A stretch of DNA of 64,000 bases, from the NCBI RefSeq assembly GCF_003937825.1, contig NZ_RSFW01000002.1:290317-354316 (forward strand), read 5' to 3'. Positions 44,318 to 53,004 of the stretch are shown here, piece after piece. The stretch is from Mesobacillus subterraneus (GTDB lineage Bacteria; Bacillota; Bacilli; Bacillales; Cytobacillaceae). Under the pieces are notes generated by a model, which saw only the letters and a list, made by a program, of their open reading frames with translations, was not told where the DNA came from and did not search any database. Both the position numbers and the translations under genes were made by a program. Numbering within the stretch: the first letter of the stretch is position 1; the number at the start of each line of letters is the position of its first letter.

Positions 44318-45055
44318 ATGGACGGTAGAGATATGATCAATGTGAAAAAACTAAATAAATCCTTTGGTGATCTTCATGTATTGAAGGATGTGGATATGAC
44401 TGTAAAAGAAAGCGACGTTGTCTGTTTGATCGGTGCCAGTGGTTCGGGGAAAAGTACACTGTTACGCTGTCTTAACTTCCTTGAAATCAAGGATGATGGC
44501 CAAATCATCATAGAAGGTGAAGAAATAAATGCAAATACGCACGATTTGAACGAAGTACGCCAGAAAATCGGCATGGTTTTCCAGCATTTTAACCTTTTCC
44601 CTCATAAAAATGTGATCGAGAATATCATAGAGGCACCGGTCCATGTAAAGGGAGTTAGCAAGGATCAGGCCATTAAGGAAGCAAGGGAGCTGCTGGTAAA
44701 GGTAGGACTGGCAGACAAGGAAAATGTGTATCCATCCAGGCTTTCCGGCGGACAGAAACAGCGTGTGGCAATTGCACGTGCGCTGGCGATGAAGCCGGAT
44801 ATCATGCTGTTTGACGAACCGACATCAGCACTTGATCCAGAACTTGTTGGAGAAGTTCTCGCCACCATGAAGGAACTTGCGGAGGAAGGGATGACAATGG
44901 TTGTCGTCACCCATGAAATGGGCTTTGCCCGTGAAGTTGCGGATTGGGTCGTTTATATGCATGGCGGACGGATCATTGAAGTTGGCCACCCGGATGAAAT
45001 ATTTGATAAACCAAAAGAAGAACGGACGCGTGAATTTTTAAGCAAAACTTTTTAG
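44318..45055 (+). CDS. Amino-acid ABC transporter ATP-binding protein
   Basis: A 245-residue ABC ATPase with Walker [10 protein letters not shown] (residues 38-46), signature LSGGQKQR, Walker [14 protein letters not shown], and the H-loop His in VVTHEMGFA. It powers the transporter encoded by the two genes upstream. AAGGGGGA precedes the ATG. A UUCG-loop terminator follows. Confidence 0.96.
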   Translation: MDGRDMINVKKLNKSFGDLHVLKDVDMTVKESDVVCLIGASGSGKSTLLRCLNFLEIKDDGQIIIEGEEINANTHDLNEVRQKIGMVFQHFNLFPHKNVIENIIEAPVHVKGVSKDQAIKEARELLVKVGLADKENVYPSRLSGGQKQRVAIARALAMKPDIMLFDEPTSALDPELVGEVLATMKELAEEGMTMVVVTHEMGFAREVADWVVYMHGGRIIEVGHPDEIFDKPKEERTREFLSKTF

Positions 45056-45059
45056 AATT

Positions 45060-45090
45060 GAACGCTTAGTTCGCTAAGCGTTCTTTTTTT
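45060..45090 (+). terminator. Terminator after the amino-acid ABC operon
   Basis: GAACGCTTAG-ttcg-CTAAGCGTTC is a perfect 10-bp stem with a stable TTCG loop, followed by seven T. Confidence 0.95.
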
Positions 45091-45237
45091 ATAACCATGG
45101 ATAATAAAGGGAAATACTTTGCATCATAAAAAAGCGTGATAGTACAAGATGTTTTTCTATTAGGCAAAATAGTTGCCATCGAGAAACTTTATTGGAATAC
45201 TAATACATCTAAAAGTTTAATGCAAATGGAGGCTGAC

Positions 45238-46794
45238 ATGATTAGAAAGATTTTTTCAAACTTCGTTTTTTCTGTGTCAGCTGCGGTGATCTTGCTTTTC
45301 GTCGTAGTTGGGGCAATCATGCCAGAGAAATTTGGTGCGGTTGCTGGAAAGCTATTTGAGTTTACAACCATCAACTTTGGCTGGTTCTATTTACTGGCGG
45401 TATTCATTATTGTTTTATTCCTGATTGGCCTGGCAGTCAGCAAATATGGTGCCATCAGGCTTGGAGGTGAAGGAGAGCGGCCGCAATTCTCCTTCTTCAC
45501 CTGGATGGAAATGCTATTCTCGGCAGGATTTGGAGCCGGACTCGTATTCTGGGGCATCGCGGAACCGATGAGCCATTTTTTTAATACGCCTTTTTCAAAT
45601 CTCGAAGGGGAATCGAGAAGTGCAGCCAGAGTGGCTATGGGTTACTCCTTTTTCCATTGGGGAGTCAGCCAGTGGTCAGTCTTTGCGATTGTCGGCCTGG
45701 TTATAGGCTTCCTCCAATTCCGGAAGCAGAAAAATGGACTGGTCTCGACGGCCCTCGAGCCCATTACTGGCAGCAAGCCCGCTGTTAAAAATGCGATCGA
45801 TACGCTTGCGGTTGTCGCTACTGTAATGGGGATTGCCACTTCTGTCGGGTTGGGTGTCCTGCAGATGAATGGCGGTCTCAACGCCGTATTCAATACCGGA
45901 AATTCGATCGGGATCCAAATGGTCATTATTTTTGTCATGTTTGTAGCCTATATGATCTCCTCCTCGACAGGGTTGGAGAAGGGGATTGCAATGCTCAGCA
46001 ATGTGAATCTTGGTATTGCGATTGTGCTTTTGCTATTCGTACTGGCAGCTGGACCTACCGTCTTCATTATGGAGAGTTTTACGCTGGCTATTGGGGATTA
46101 TTTTGCTAACTTCATCCAATACAGCCTCAGGCTCCAGCCTTATCAGGAGGGAACGTGGACAAGGGACTGGACCATCTTTTACTGGGCCTGGGCAATTGCC
46201 TGGTCACCGTTTGTCGGGGCATTTGTTGCCAGGGTATCCAGGGGAAGGACGATTCGGGAATATATTTTTGGTGTCATGGTGATACCGCCAGTAATTGCCT
46301 GCCTGTGGATTGCAGCTTTCGGAGGTACTGCCCTATGGAACGATTTAAATAAGAACACAGGAATTGCTGCAGCGGTTGATGCAGATTTAACCTCGGCATT
46401 GTTCAAGACTTTTGAATTTCTGCCATTGACGACGATCCTGTCCATCCTATCCATCATCCTGATATTTACTTTCCTGGTAACATCAGCGGATTCTGCGACC
46501 TACATTCTGGCTAGCATGACATCCTCGGGTAGCCTGAATCCTCCGCGGTTTGCCAAAATTGTTTGGGGATCGTTAATGGCAGCTATTTCTGCCGTATTGC
46601 TCTACGCGGGCGGACTTGAAGCATTGCAGACGGCTTCCCTGATTGCCGCACTTCCTTTCACAGTTATTCTCGTCCTGCTGATGTTCGCAATCCTGAAGCT
46701 TTTGAAAAAGGAGCCGCTGCCAATCAGGCCTGCAGATCTACGCCGGTTCAGGAGACTGGAAAAAGCCGCAAATCAGGACCATGAAAAAAAGTAA
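45238..46794 (+). CDS. BCCT-family transporter (glycine betaine/choline type)
   Basis: A 518-residue twelve-helix carrier of the betaine-choline-carnitine family. The signature is present in WAWAIAWSPFVGAFVARVSRGRTIREY and FSAGFGAGLVFWGIAEPMSHF regions. Probable role: osmoprotectant uptake, as for OpuD. ATG 45238 follows TGGAGG; the frame is open to 45136 without another site. A terminator follows. No osmotic regulator lies beside it. Confidence 0.93.
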   Translation: MIRKIFSNFVFSVSAAVILLFVVVGAIMPEKFGAVAGKLFEFTTINFGWFYLLAVFIIVLFLIGLAVSKYGAIRLGGEGERPQFSFFTWMEMLFSAGFGAGLVFWGIAEPMSHFFNTPFSNLEGESRSAARVAMGYSFFHWGVSQWSVFAIVGLVIGFLQFRKQKNGLVSTALEPITGSKPAVKNAIDTLAVVATVMGIATSVGLGVLQMNGGLNAVFNTGNSIGIQMVIIFVMFVAYMISSSTGLEKGIAMLSNVNLGIAIVLLLFVLAAGPTVFIMESFTLAIGDYFANFIQYSLRLQPYQEGTWTRDWTIFYWAWAIAWSPFVGAFVARVSRGRTIREYIFGVMVIPPVIACLWIAAFGGTALWNDLNKNTGIAAAVDADLTSALFKTFEFLPLTTILSILSIILIFTFLVTSADSATYILASMTSSGSLNPPRFAKIVWGSLMAAISAVLLYAGGLEALQTASLIAALPFTVILVLLMFAILKLLKKEPLPIRPADLRRFRRLEKAANQDHEKK

Positions 46795-46803
46795 TAGGTA
46801 GAC

Positions 46804-46836
46804 AAAAAAACGCTGTTAAGGTGCAGCGTTTTTTTG
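46804..46836 (+). terminator. Terminator after the BCCT gene
   Basis: AAAAAAACGCTG and CAGCGTTTTTTT form a 12-bp stem with an 8-base loop. Confidence 0.9.
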
Positions 46837-46999
46837 TGTTTTGATTAATAATTACCGGGTGCAGCCGATATAAAAACTATTATTTACACCATGAAAAACT
46901 AAAAAGGTATTTTCGTATCATCAGTGCGGACTAGGAATCATGTGAGGGGTCCAGGAAGCAATAAAGGATTCGGAAAGACCTGTAAAGGATGTTTACGCC

Positions 47000-49048
47000 A
47001 TGTTCACTATGCCTGATTCCGAAAATCTGATTATTTTACCCGTGGAGTATTCAATTCCTATAGTCATCCTCTCCATTATTATCTCCTGTCTCGCTGCATT
47101 TACAGCCCTGACAATGAATGAGAGGCTTAAAAAAAACGGGTTCTTCAGCCGAAACTTTTGGCTGGTTCTGGCATCATTTGCGATGGGGCTGGGGATATGG
47201 GCAATGCATTTCATTGGGATGAGCGCTGTTCTCATTCCTGTTTCAATGGAATACAATGTTTCTCTGACGGTCTTATCAGTCCTGCCGGCGATTACCGCTT
47301 CGTATCTGGCATTCTATATAGCCAATCGTTCGAATCAGAGCAGGTGGCCGCAGATTCTTGCCGGTATCATTATGGGCTGCGGAATTGCCGCGATGCATTA
47401 TATCGGAATGGAAGCAATGGATCTGGAAGAGGGCATTCACTTTACGTATAAACCTTTCATTTTTGTCCTGTCCATTTTATTGGCAATCATCGTATCCTAT
47501 GTTGCTTTGTTTATCTTCTCGAGCAAACAGAAATGGCTGGAAAACTTTTTTGTAAAGTCAATTACTTCTCTGATGATGGGGATTGCTGTTGCCAGCATGC
47601 ATTATACAGGGATGGAAGCAGTTGTTTTTTATGCTGATGCGGCATTGCAAGGTTCGTTCTATCATGGTCATCAGATGGACTTGCATCTGCTGGTTGTGGC
47701 TATATCGCTTGGGATTTTTGTCATCCTCGGGTTATCAGGGTTTTCAAGCCTTCTCGATCGTTATGTGGAATTTCGATTAAACCACTTTGATTCATTGACA
47801 GGCCTCCCAAACAGAAGGCAATTTGAGAAAATGATACATGCTCAAGGGGTAACCGGACTTGCAATCATCCATTTACACGGATTGGAGAAATGGAACAGCC
47901 GATACGGATATGATTTTGGGGATGAAATGATCAAGGCAAGCAGTGAGATTATTGCCAGATTAAAGCCAGGTTTCGCAACGTTATATCGGATTGAAGGAAA
48001 TCGTTTTGCGATCATAACATCTGTAAGCCGGAATGATGAAAAATTCAAAATTTCCCTGGAAAGAATCTCAGCCGTATTGGAAAAGCCTCTCATTATCAAT
48101 GAAAAGAAGTTAGTTCTCAATTCTGTTTGTGCTTTAGCTTATAACCAGGGTGGCAATATCAATTTATTTTCCAATGCCATTGCAGTGCTGCAGCATACAA
48201 ATATCGCTTATAACCATGAGGTAATTGAATACGACCCGAAAATTCATACTTTTGCCTTTGAACGGAACCTTATCCAGGATATAGACAGGGCCCTTGAGGA
48301 AGATGAACTTTTTGTCTTATACCAGCCTATATATTCAAACAGAAACATCGTATTCGGTGTAGAGGCATTGCTTCGCTGGAAACACCCTCAGCATGGAATG
48401 ATATCGCCTGGCGTGTTTATCCCGATCCTCGAGGAAAATGGCAAGATGCACGAAGTAACGGACTGGCTGATCAATCATGTATGCCTGCAAATCGTTTCCT
48501 GGGCTTCAATGGGCTATCAGCCACTAAAAGTCGCCATCAATGTTCCAGGGTCTTATTTTACATCTCCTCAATTCATGCAAACCTTGAAGAAGAAAGTCTC
48601 AATATATGGTATTGACAGCAGGTGCCTCGAACTGGAAATTACCGAAACGAGTGTCATCGACCATATTGAAAATGCAATCCAGGCTGTAGGTGAATTTAAT
48701 CGTTACGGCTTTACTGTTGCGCTTGATGATTTTGGGACTGGCGTATCTTCATTATCCTATTTGAAACGGCTGCCCATTTCGACGTTGAAAATTGATAAGT
48801 CATTCGTTGATGATGTTCCTCATTCTGAAAAGGACTCGGCGATAATGAAATCGATCATCAGCCTCGGCCATTCACTAAAGCTGAAGGTGGTAGTGGAAGG
48901 TGTAGAATCTGAAGAACAGGTTAAGTTCCTGTCCACGAGTTCGGAGAACCCAATCATCCAGGGTTATTATTATTCCAGGCCGCTTAATGCAGCAGAGATC
49001 GTAGATTGGGTCAATGAATTTAGAAAAATATCAAGTGCAGTATCGTAA
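47000..49048 (+). CDS. MHYT-GGDEF-EAL cyclic-di-GMP signalling protein
   Basis: A 682-residue membrane regulator. Seven N-terminal helices with three MHYT-type motifs (MHFIGM, MHYIGM, MHYTGM) form a putative gas or metal sensor. A GGDEF-like domain (about 258-420) follows with FDSLTGLPNRR, but its active-site loop reads EGNRF near residue 332, so diguanylate cyclase activity is unlikely. The EAL domain (about 430-670) keeps E455-A-L, DDFGTG, KIDKSF and QGYYYSRP, so c-di-GMP phosphodiesterase activity is expected. ATG 47000 follows AAAGGATG. Confidence 0.93.
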   Translation: MFTMPDSENLIILPVEYSIPIVILSIIISCLAAFTALTMNERLKKNGFFSRNFWLVLASFAMGLGIWAMHFIGMSAVLIPVSMEYNVSLTVLSVLPAITASYLAFYIANRSNQSRWPQILAGIIMGCGIAAMHYIGMEAMDLEEGIHFTYKPFIFVLSILLAIIVSYVALFIFSSKQKWLENFFVKSITSLMMGIAVASMHYTGMEAVVFYADAALQGSFYHGHQMDLHLLVVAISLGIFVILGLSGFSSLLDRYVEFRLNHFDSLTGLPNRRQFEKMIHAQGVTGLAIIHLHGLEKWNSRYGYDFGDEMIKASSEIIARLKPGFATLYRIEGNRFAIITSVSRNDEKFKISLERISAVLEKPLIINEKKLVLNSVCALAYNQGGNINLFSNAIAVLQHTNIAYNHEVIEYDPKIHTFAFERNLIQDIDRALEEDELFVLYQPIYSNRNIVFGVEALLRWKHPQHGMISPGVFIPILEENGKMHEVTDWLINHVCLQIVSWASMGYQPLKVAINVPGSYFTSPQFMQTLKKKVSIYGIDSRCLELEITETSVIDHIENAIQAVGEFNRYGFTVALDDFGTGVSSLSYLKRLPISTLKIDKSFVDDVPHSEKDSAIMKSIISLGHSLKLKVVVEGVESEEQVKFLSTSSENPIIQGYYYSRPLNAAEIVDWVNEFRKISSAVS

Positions 49049-49144
49049 ATATTCCATGTATTTGTTAAAAATTTCAAAATACAATTGATATGTAGCTTGG
49101 AATTTGCTATATTTTACCGGTATATCTAAAAAGGAGGAAAGGGA

Positions 49145-49834
49145 ATGGAATTAAGTATTTCTCAAATTAAAAAGAAAGCCCTTGCGTCTTTAAAAGGGAT
49201 GTGGGGGATTGGTGTTGGCCTGACATTCCTTGTATTTTTAGTGACAACCATTGTACCGGGAATTGCTGAAGTTCTTGCCAGCGGCGGGTTTTCGACGTGG
49301 GTAGAACAGACGGAAACACCTGTGCTTGCGGATGTGGTCAATGTATTCTTATCGATCGTGCTGATTCCGCTGACAGTGGCAAGCTACTGGTTCTACCTGA
49401 TTATTGCGAGATGGAATGATCCGAAAATATCCCAGGTCTTTGGAGTCTATAAAGATATGGGTCTATCATTGAAAGTCATTGGGAGCTCGATCCTGGTGGG
49501 GATCTTCACAGCATTATGGTCATTATTATTGATTATACCCGGGATTATCAAAGCGATTTCCTATTCACAAGTCTTTTTCTTGATCAAGGACAATCCACAG
49601 CTGTCCGCTCTGGACGCCATAACCGAGAGCAAAAAGCGGATGAAGGGCTACAAGTGGAAGTATTTCTTGTTGAATCTTAGCTTTATCGGATGGGTCTTCA
49701 TCGCCATCTTCACTTTTGGAATTGGACTTTTATGGCTTACACCATACATCAGTACAGCCAATGCAACCTTCTACAATGAATTAATCGCACCTCAGGGAAA
49801 CGACGATGCAAAATCTGCGGATTTGGCAATCTAA
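49145..49834 (+). CDS. DUF975 family membrane protein
   Basis: A 229-residue integral membrane protein with about five hydrophobic segments. The MELSISQIKKKALASLKG start and IPGIIKAISYSQVFFLIKDNP...LDAITESKKRMKGYKWKYF stretch are characteristic of DUF975. Function unknown. ATG 49145 follows AAGGAGG. Monocistronic with its own terminator. Confidence 0.88.
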   Translation: MELSISQIKKKALASLKGMWGIGVGLTFLVFLVTTIVPGIAEVLASGGFSTWVEQTETPVLADVVNVFLSIVLIPLTVASYWFYLIIARWNDPKISQVFGVYKDMGLSLKVIGSSILVGIFTALWSLLLIIPGIIKAISYSQVFFLIKDNPQLSALDAITESKKRMKGYKWKYFLLNLSFIGWVFIAIFTFGIGLLWLTPYISTANATFYNELIAPQGNDDAKSADLAI

Positions 49835-49839
49835 CTAAA

Positions 49840-49876
49840 AAAGCTCCAGCTAGATTGATAGCTGGAGCTTTCTTTA
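49840..49876 (+). terminator. Terminator after the DUF975 gene
   Basis: A 13-bp stem (AAAGCTCCAGCTA and complement) with a 6-base loop is followed by CTTTATT. Confidence 0.88.
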
Positions 49877-49965
49877 TTTGCTGCTCACCTGACTGTGATA
49901 AAGGAGAAACAAGAGTATACGGCGAATATATATATCTTCTATTCTATAGGGAAAAGAGGGAGAAT

Positions 49966-50517
49966 ATGGGGTTTGATATGTCCACATTATTTTTGATTGA
50001 TCAAAAAGATGGATTCGATCCAGAATTCAGCCAGTTGGTCTCGATGATGAATTATGTGCGCAAGACCACGCATGAAGCGGTTGAGGGGCTCTCGATTGAG
50101 GAACTGGATTTTCTTGTCCATGACGAAGCGAATTCAATTGGGATGCTGCTTGCCCATATGGCTGCTGTGGAGCGGATTTATCAGATTGTCACATTTGAAA
50201 GGAGGGACCCAACGGAAGAAGAGGAGGAAGCACTCTCAGCGGGGCTTGAACTTGGCGAGAAAGGCCGCACCACATTCAAGGGTTATCCTCTGGAGTACTA
50301 TCTCGAAGACCTCCAGAAGGTAAGGGAGATCACTTATCAGAAATTCCAGTCACTTTCCGATGAATGGCTGTATGAACAAACGAATTGGTGGTGGAATCAG
50401 CCTGCAAACAATTATTTCAAATGGTTCCATGTGTTTGAAGATGAAATCAATCATCGCGGCCAAATCCGGATGATCAGAAAAATTCAAAGCAAAGCGACGG
50501 AAGGATTGGCTAAATAG
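49966..50517 (+). CDS. DinB-family (DfsB-like) protein
   Basis: A 183-residue four-helix DinB/YfiT-like putative metalloenzyme. His residues expected for metal binding are in MLLAHMAAVERIY and DEINHRGQIRMI. The family includes thiol-dependent enzymes; the substrate here is unknown. ATG 49966 has AGAGGGA upstream. Earlier in-frame codons from 49855 lie over the preceding terminator and are rejected. Confidence 0.82.
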   Translation: MGFDMSTLFLIDQKDGFDPEFSQLVSMMNYVRKTTHEAVEGLSIEELDFLVHDEANSIGMLLAHMAAVERIYQIVTFERRDPTEEEEEALSAGLELGEKGRTTFKGYPLEYYLEDLQKVREITYQKFQSLSDEWLYEQTNWWWNQPANNYFKWFHVFEDEINHRGQIRMIRKIQSKATEGLAK

Positions 50518-50559
50518 CCCGGTAGCCAATATTATTCAGCGGCGAAATATAGTGGGAGG

Positions 50560-50592
50560 AACTGTTTTCGCAAAAGAAGACAGTTTTTTTTA
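50560..50592 (+). terminator. Terminator after the DinB-like gene
   Basis: AACTGTTTTC and GAAGACAGTT form a 10-bp stem (one G-U), followed by seven T. Confidence 0.88.
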
Positions 50593-50609
50593 CAAATTTT
50601 TCATTGTTG

Positions 50610-50635
50610 TGAAACTTCTTCCCGTGACAATCGTA
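50610..50635 (+). promoter_or_regulatory. SigW promoter of nfeD-floT
   Basis: TGAAAC followed after exactly 16 bases by CGTA is a full match to the SigW envelope-stress consensus. The B. subtilis homologous operon (yuaF-floT-yuaI) is SigW-dependent. Confidence 0.88.
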
Positions 50636-50701
50636 TTACATATCAAGCAATTAATGGAATAAGGGAGGGTGCTTTTTAGATTGTAACAAGGAGTGAGAAA
50701 A

Positions 50702-51238
50702 ATGGAGCTGTTTGGTACACCATTGGAAACCATTTATTTTTGGGGGTTGGTCATATCAGGGGCAATTACAATCATCTATCTGTTTTTTGGTGATTTCCTT
50801 GATGGAGTTCTTGAAGCAATCCCGCTGGTCAATCCGACATTAATCTTTTCATTTGTGACGATTTTCTCGGCAGGCGGCTATTTGGGTGAAGTTTTTACAA
50901 AATTGCACAGCGGTTTGATCGCTGGGGCATCAGCTATTATTGCTCTTATTCTTGTCACCTTATTGAATGTGTTTGTGCTGATCCCTTTATCCAATGCCGA
51001 AGAATCCCTGGTGTATAAGGAAAGCGACCTGAGGGGAAGGATCGGAACCGTCATAACTTCAATCCCGGTCGACGGTTATGGAGAAGTCATGATCGAGAAT
51101 ATCAGCGGCCGCATCTCAAAGCCGGCAGTCAGTTTTACAAAATCCGAAATACCGTATGGCAAAAAAGTGCTGGTCATTGATATTGAAAGTGGTGTTCTGC
51201 AAGTGAAGCTGCATGAAGAATTAGAGACTTTTATTTAG
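50702..51238 (+). CDS. yuaF: NfeD-family membrane protein (YuaF)
   Basis: A 178-residue NfeD-like protein: four hydrophobic segments (about residues 8-110), then a C-terminal OB-fold domain with GRIGTVITSIPVDGYGEVMIE. It partners with flotillin in functional membrane microdomains. ATG 50702 follows AAGGAG; a GTG at 50693 overlaps that site. It ends 11 bases before floT, under the SigW promoter. Confidence 0.9.
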   Translation: MELFGTPLETIYFWGLVISGAITIIYLFFGDFLDGVLEAIPLVNPTLIFSFVTIFSAGGYLGEVFTKLHSGLIAGASAIIALILVTLLNVFVLIPLSNAEESLVYKESDLRGRIGTVITSIPVDGYGEVMIENISGRISKPAVSFTKSEIPYGKKVLVIDIESGVLQVKLHEELETFI

Positions 51239-51249
51239 GGGGAATTGGT

Positions 51250-52788
51250 ATGGATCTAATGTTTATCGTTATTGGTTTTGTTGTATTCCTGATCATCGCA
51301 TTAATTGCAGTATTCATTACTAAATATAAGACAGCGGGCCCTGATGAAGCCTTGATCGTTACGGGAAGTTTCCTGGGGAGCAGAAATGTTCACACAGATG
51401 AATCGAACAATAAAATAAAGATCATCAGGGGCGGCGGTACGTTCATTTTCCCGGTGTTCCAGCAGTCACGTCCGCTGAGCCTGCTGTCCAGTAAATTAGA
51501 AGTTACGACTCCTGAAGTTTACACAGAACAGGGAGTTCCTGTTATGGCTGACGGAACGGCGATCATCAAAATCGGCGGATCGATCAGTGAAATCGCAACG
51601 GCTGCCGAGCAGTTCCTTGGAAAAACAAAAGAAGACCGCGAAAATGAAGCGAAAGAAGTATTGGAAGGTCATCTTCGTTCCATCCTGGGTTCCATGACTG
51701 TAGAAGAAATTTACAAGAACCGAGATAAGTTTTCCCAGGAAGTCCAGAGGGTCGCTTCACAGGACCTTGCGAAAATGGGTCTTGTCATCGTCTCGTTCAC
51801 GATCAAGGATGTCCGGGATAAAAATGGATACCTGGATTCACTTGGTAAACCGAGAATCGCCCAGGTAAAACGTGATGCTGACATTGCGACTGCAGATGCT
51901 GAAAAAGAAACACGCATCAAGAAAGCGGAAGCAGACAAAGAAGCAAAGAAGGCTGAATTTGAGCGTGCGACTGAAATCGCCGAAGCTGAAAAGATCAATG
52001 GCCTGAAAATGGCAGAATTCAGACGTGAGCAGGACATTGCCAAAGCCCGCGCCGACCAGGCGTACGACCTTGAGACAGCAAGAGCCCAGCAAGAAGTAAC
52101 CGAACATGAAATGCAAGTTAAAATCATTGAGCGCCAGAAGCAAATCGAACTGGAAGAAAAAGAAATCCTTCGCCGTGAACGCCAGTATGATTCCGAGGTC
52201 AAGAAGAAAGCGGACGCAGACCGTTACTCCGTTGAGCAATCAGCAGCTGCAGACAAGGCGAAACAAATTGCCGAAGCCGATGCAAACAAATATCGGATTG
52301 AAGCAATGGCACGCGCTGAAGCCGAAAGAATCCGCATGGATGGTCTGGCAAAAGCCGAAGCTGAACGCGCGAAAGGGGAAACAGAAGCTGAGATCATCCG
52401 CCTGAAGGGTGTCGCTGAAGCAGAAGCGAAGGAAAAAATCGCTCAAGCGTTCGAGCAATTCGGCCAGGCAGCCATCCTTGATATGATTGTGAAGATGCTT
52501 CCTGAATATGCAAAACAGGTTGCAGCACCACTAGGTAATATTGATAAGATCACAGTCGTGGATACTGGCGGAAGTGATTCCAATGGAGGAGCGAACAAGG
52601 TGACTGGCTATGCCACGAACTTAATGTCCACCCTCCAGGAGTCCCTGAAGGCATCCTCTGGGATTGATGTAAAGGAACTGATCGAAAATTTTTCTGGAAA
52701 AGGAAACGTTAGGCATAGCATCGATGCCTTGACGGATGAAATTCGTGATAATAAGACCGTGGAAACGGCTGTGAAAGACGAAAATTAA
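51250..52788 (+). CDS. floT: Flotillin FloT
   Basis: A 512-residue membrane microdomain scaffold protein: N-terminal hydrophobic hairpin (about 3-26), PHB/SPFH domain (about 35-215), then a long Ala/Glu/Lys-rich coiled coil (about 220-410) with repeated AEA(E/D) units, and a C-terminal region. This is the standard layout of FloT/YuaG. ATG 51250 follows GGGGGA. It is the second gene after yuaF, and a terminator follows. Confidence 0.96.
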   Translation: MDLMFIVIGFVVFLIIALIAVFITKYKTAGPDEALIVTGSFLGSRNVHTDESNNKIKIIRGGGTFIFPVFQQSRPLSLLSSKLEVTTPEVYTEQGVPVMADGTAIIKIGGSISEIATAAEQFLGKTKEDRENEAKEVLEGHLRSILGSMTVEEIYKNRDKFSQEVQRVASQDLAKMGLVIVSFTIKDVRDKNGYLDSLGKPRIAQVKRDADIATADAEKETRIKKAEADKEAKKAEFERATEIAEAEKINGLKMAEFRREQDIAKARADQAYDLETARAQQEVTEHEMQVKIIERQKQIELEEKEILRRERQYDSEVKKKADADRYSVEQSAAADKAKQIAEADANKYRIEAMARAEAERIRMDGLAKAEAERAKGETEAEIIRLKGVAEAEAKEKIAQAFEQFGQAAILDMIVKMLPEYAKQVAAPLGNIDKITVVDTGGSDSNGGANKVTGYATNLMSTLQESLKASSGIDVKELIENFSGKGNVRHSIDALTDEIRDNKTVETAVKDEN

Positions 52789-52792
52789 AGGA

Positions 52793-52827
52793 AAGCCGCC
52801 TGGACTGTGAATCCAGGCGGCTTTTTT
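52793..52827 (+). terminator. Terminator after floT
   Basis: AAGCCGCCTGGA and TCCAGGCGGCTT form a perfect 12-bp stem, followed by TTTT. Confidence 0.92.
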
Positions 52828-52936
52828 ACAGGGGCCTAACATAGCAAAAATCTAATTTAATAACGATAACATTTTTTATAGAGATAGTCCTGATTTAAAA
52901 GCGAAAATCAAATATTTTTTAATAATTTTGTGATAA

Positions 52937-52966
52937 TTGAAAAAATAATGTAATATCGTTTATAAT
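52937..52966 (+). promoter_or_regulatory. Probable SigA promoter of the M32 carboxypeptidase
   Basis: TTGAAA and TATAAT are spaced 18 bases apart, 38 bases upstream of the start codon. Confidence 0.6.
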
Positions 52967-53004
52967 AAATCGACTGAATGGTTTATTTTAAAGGGGGAAG
53001 CTGT

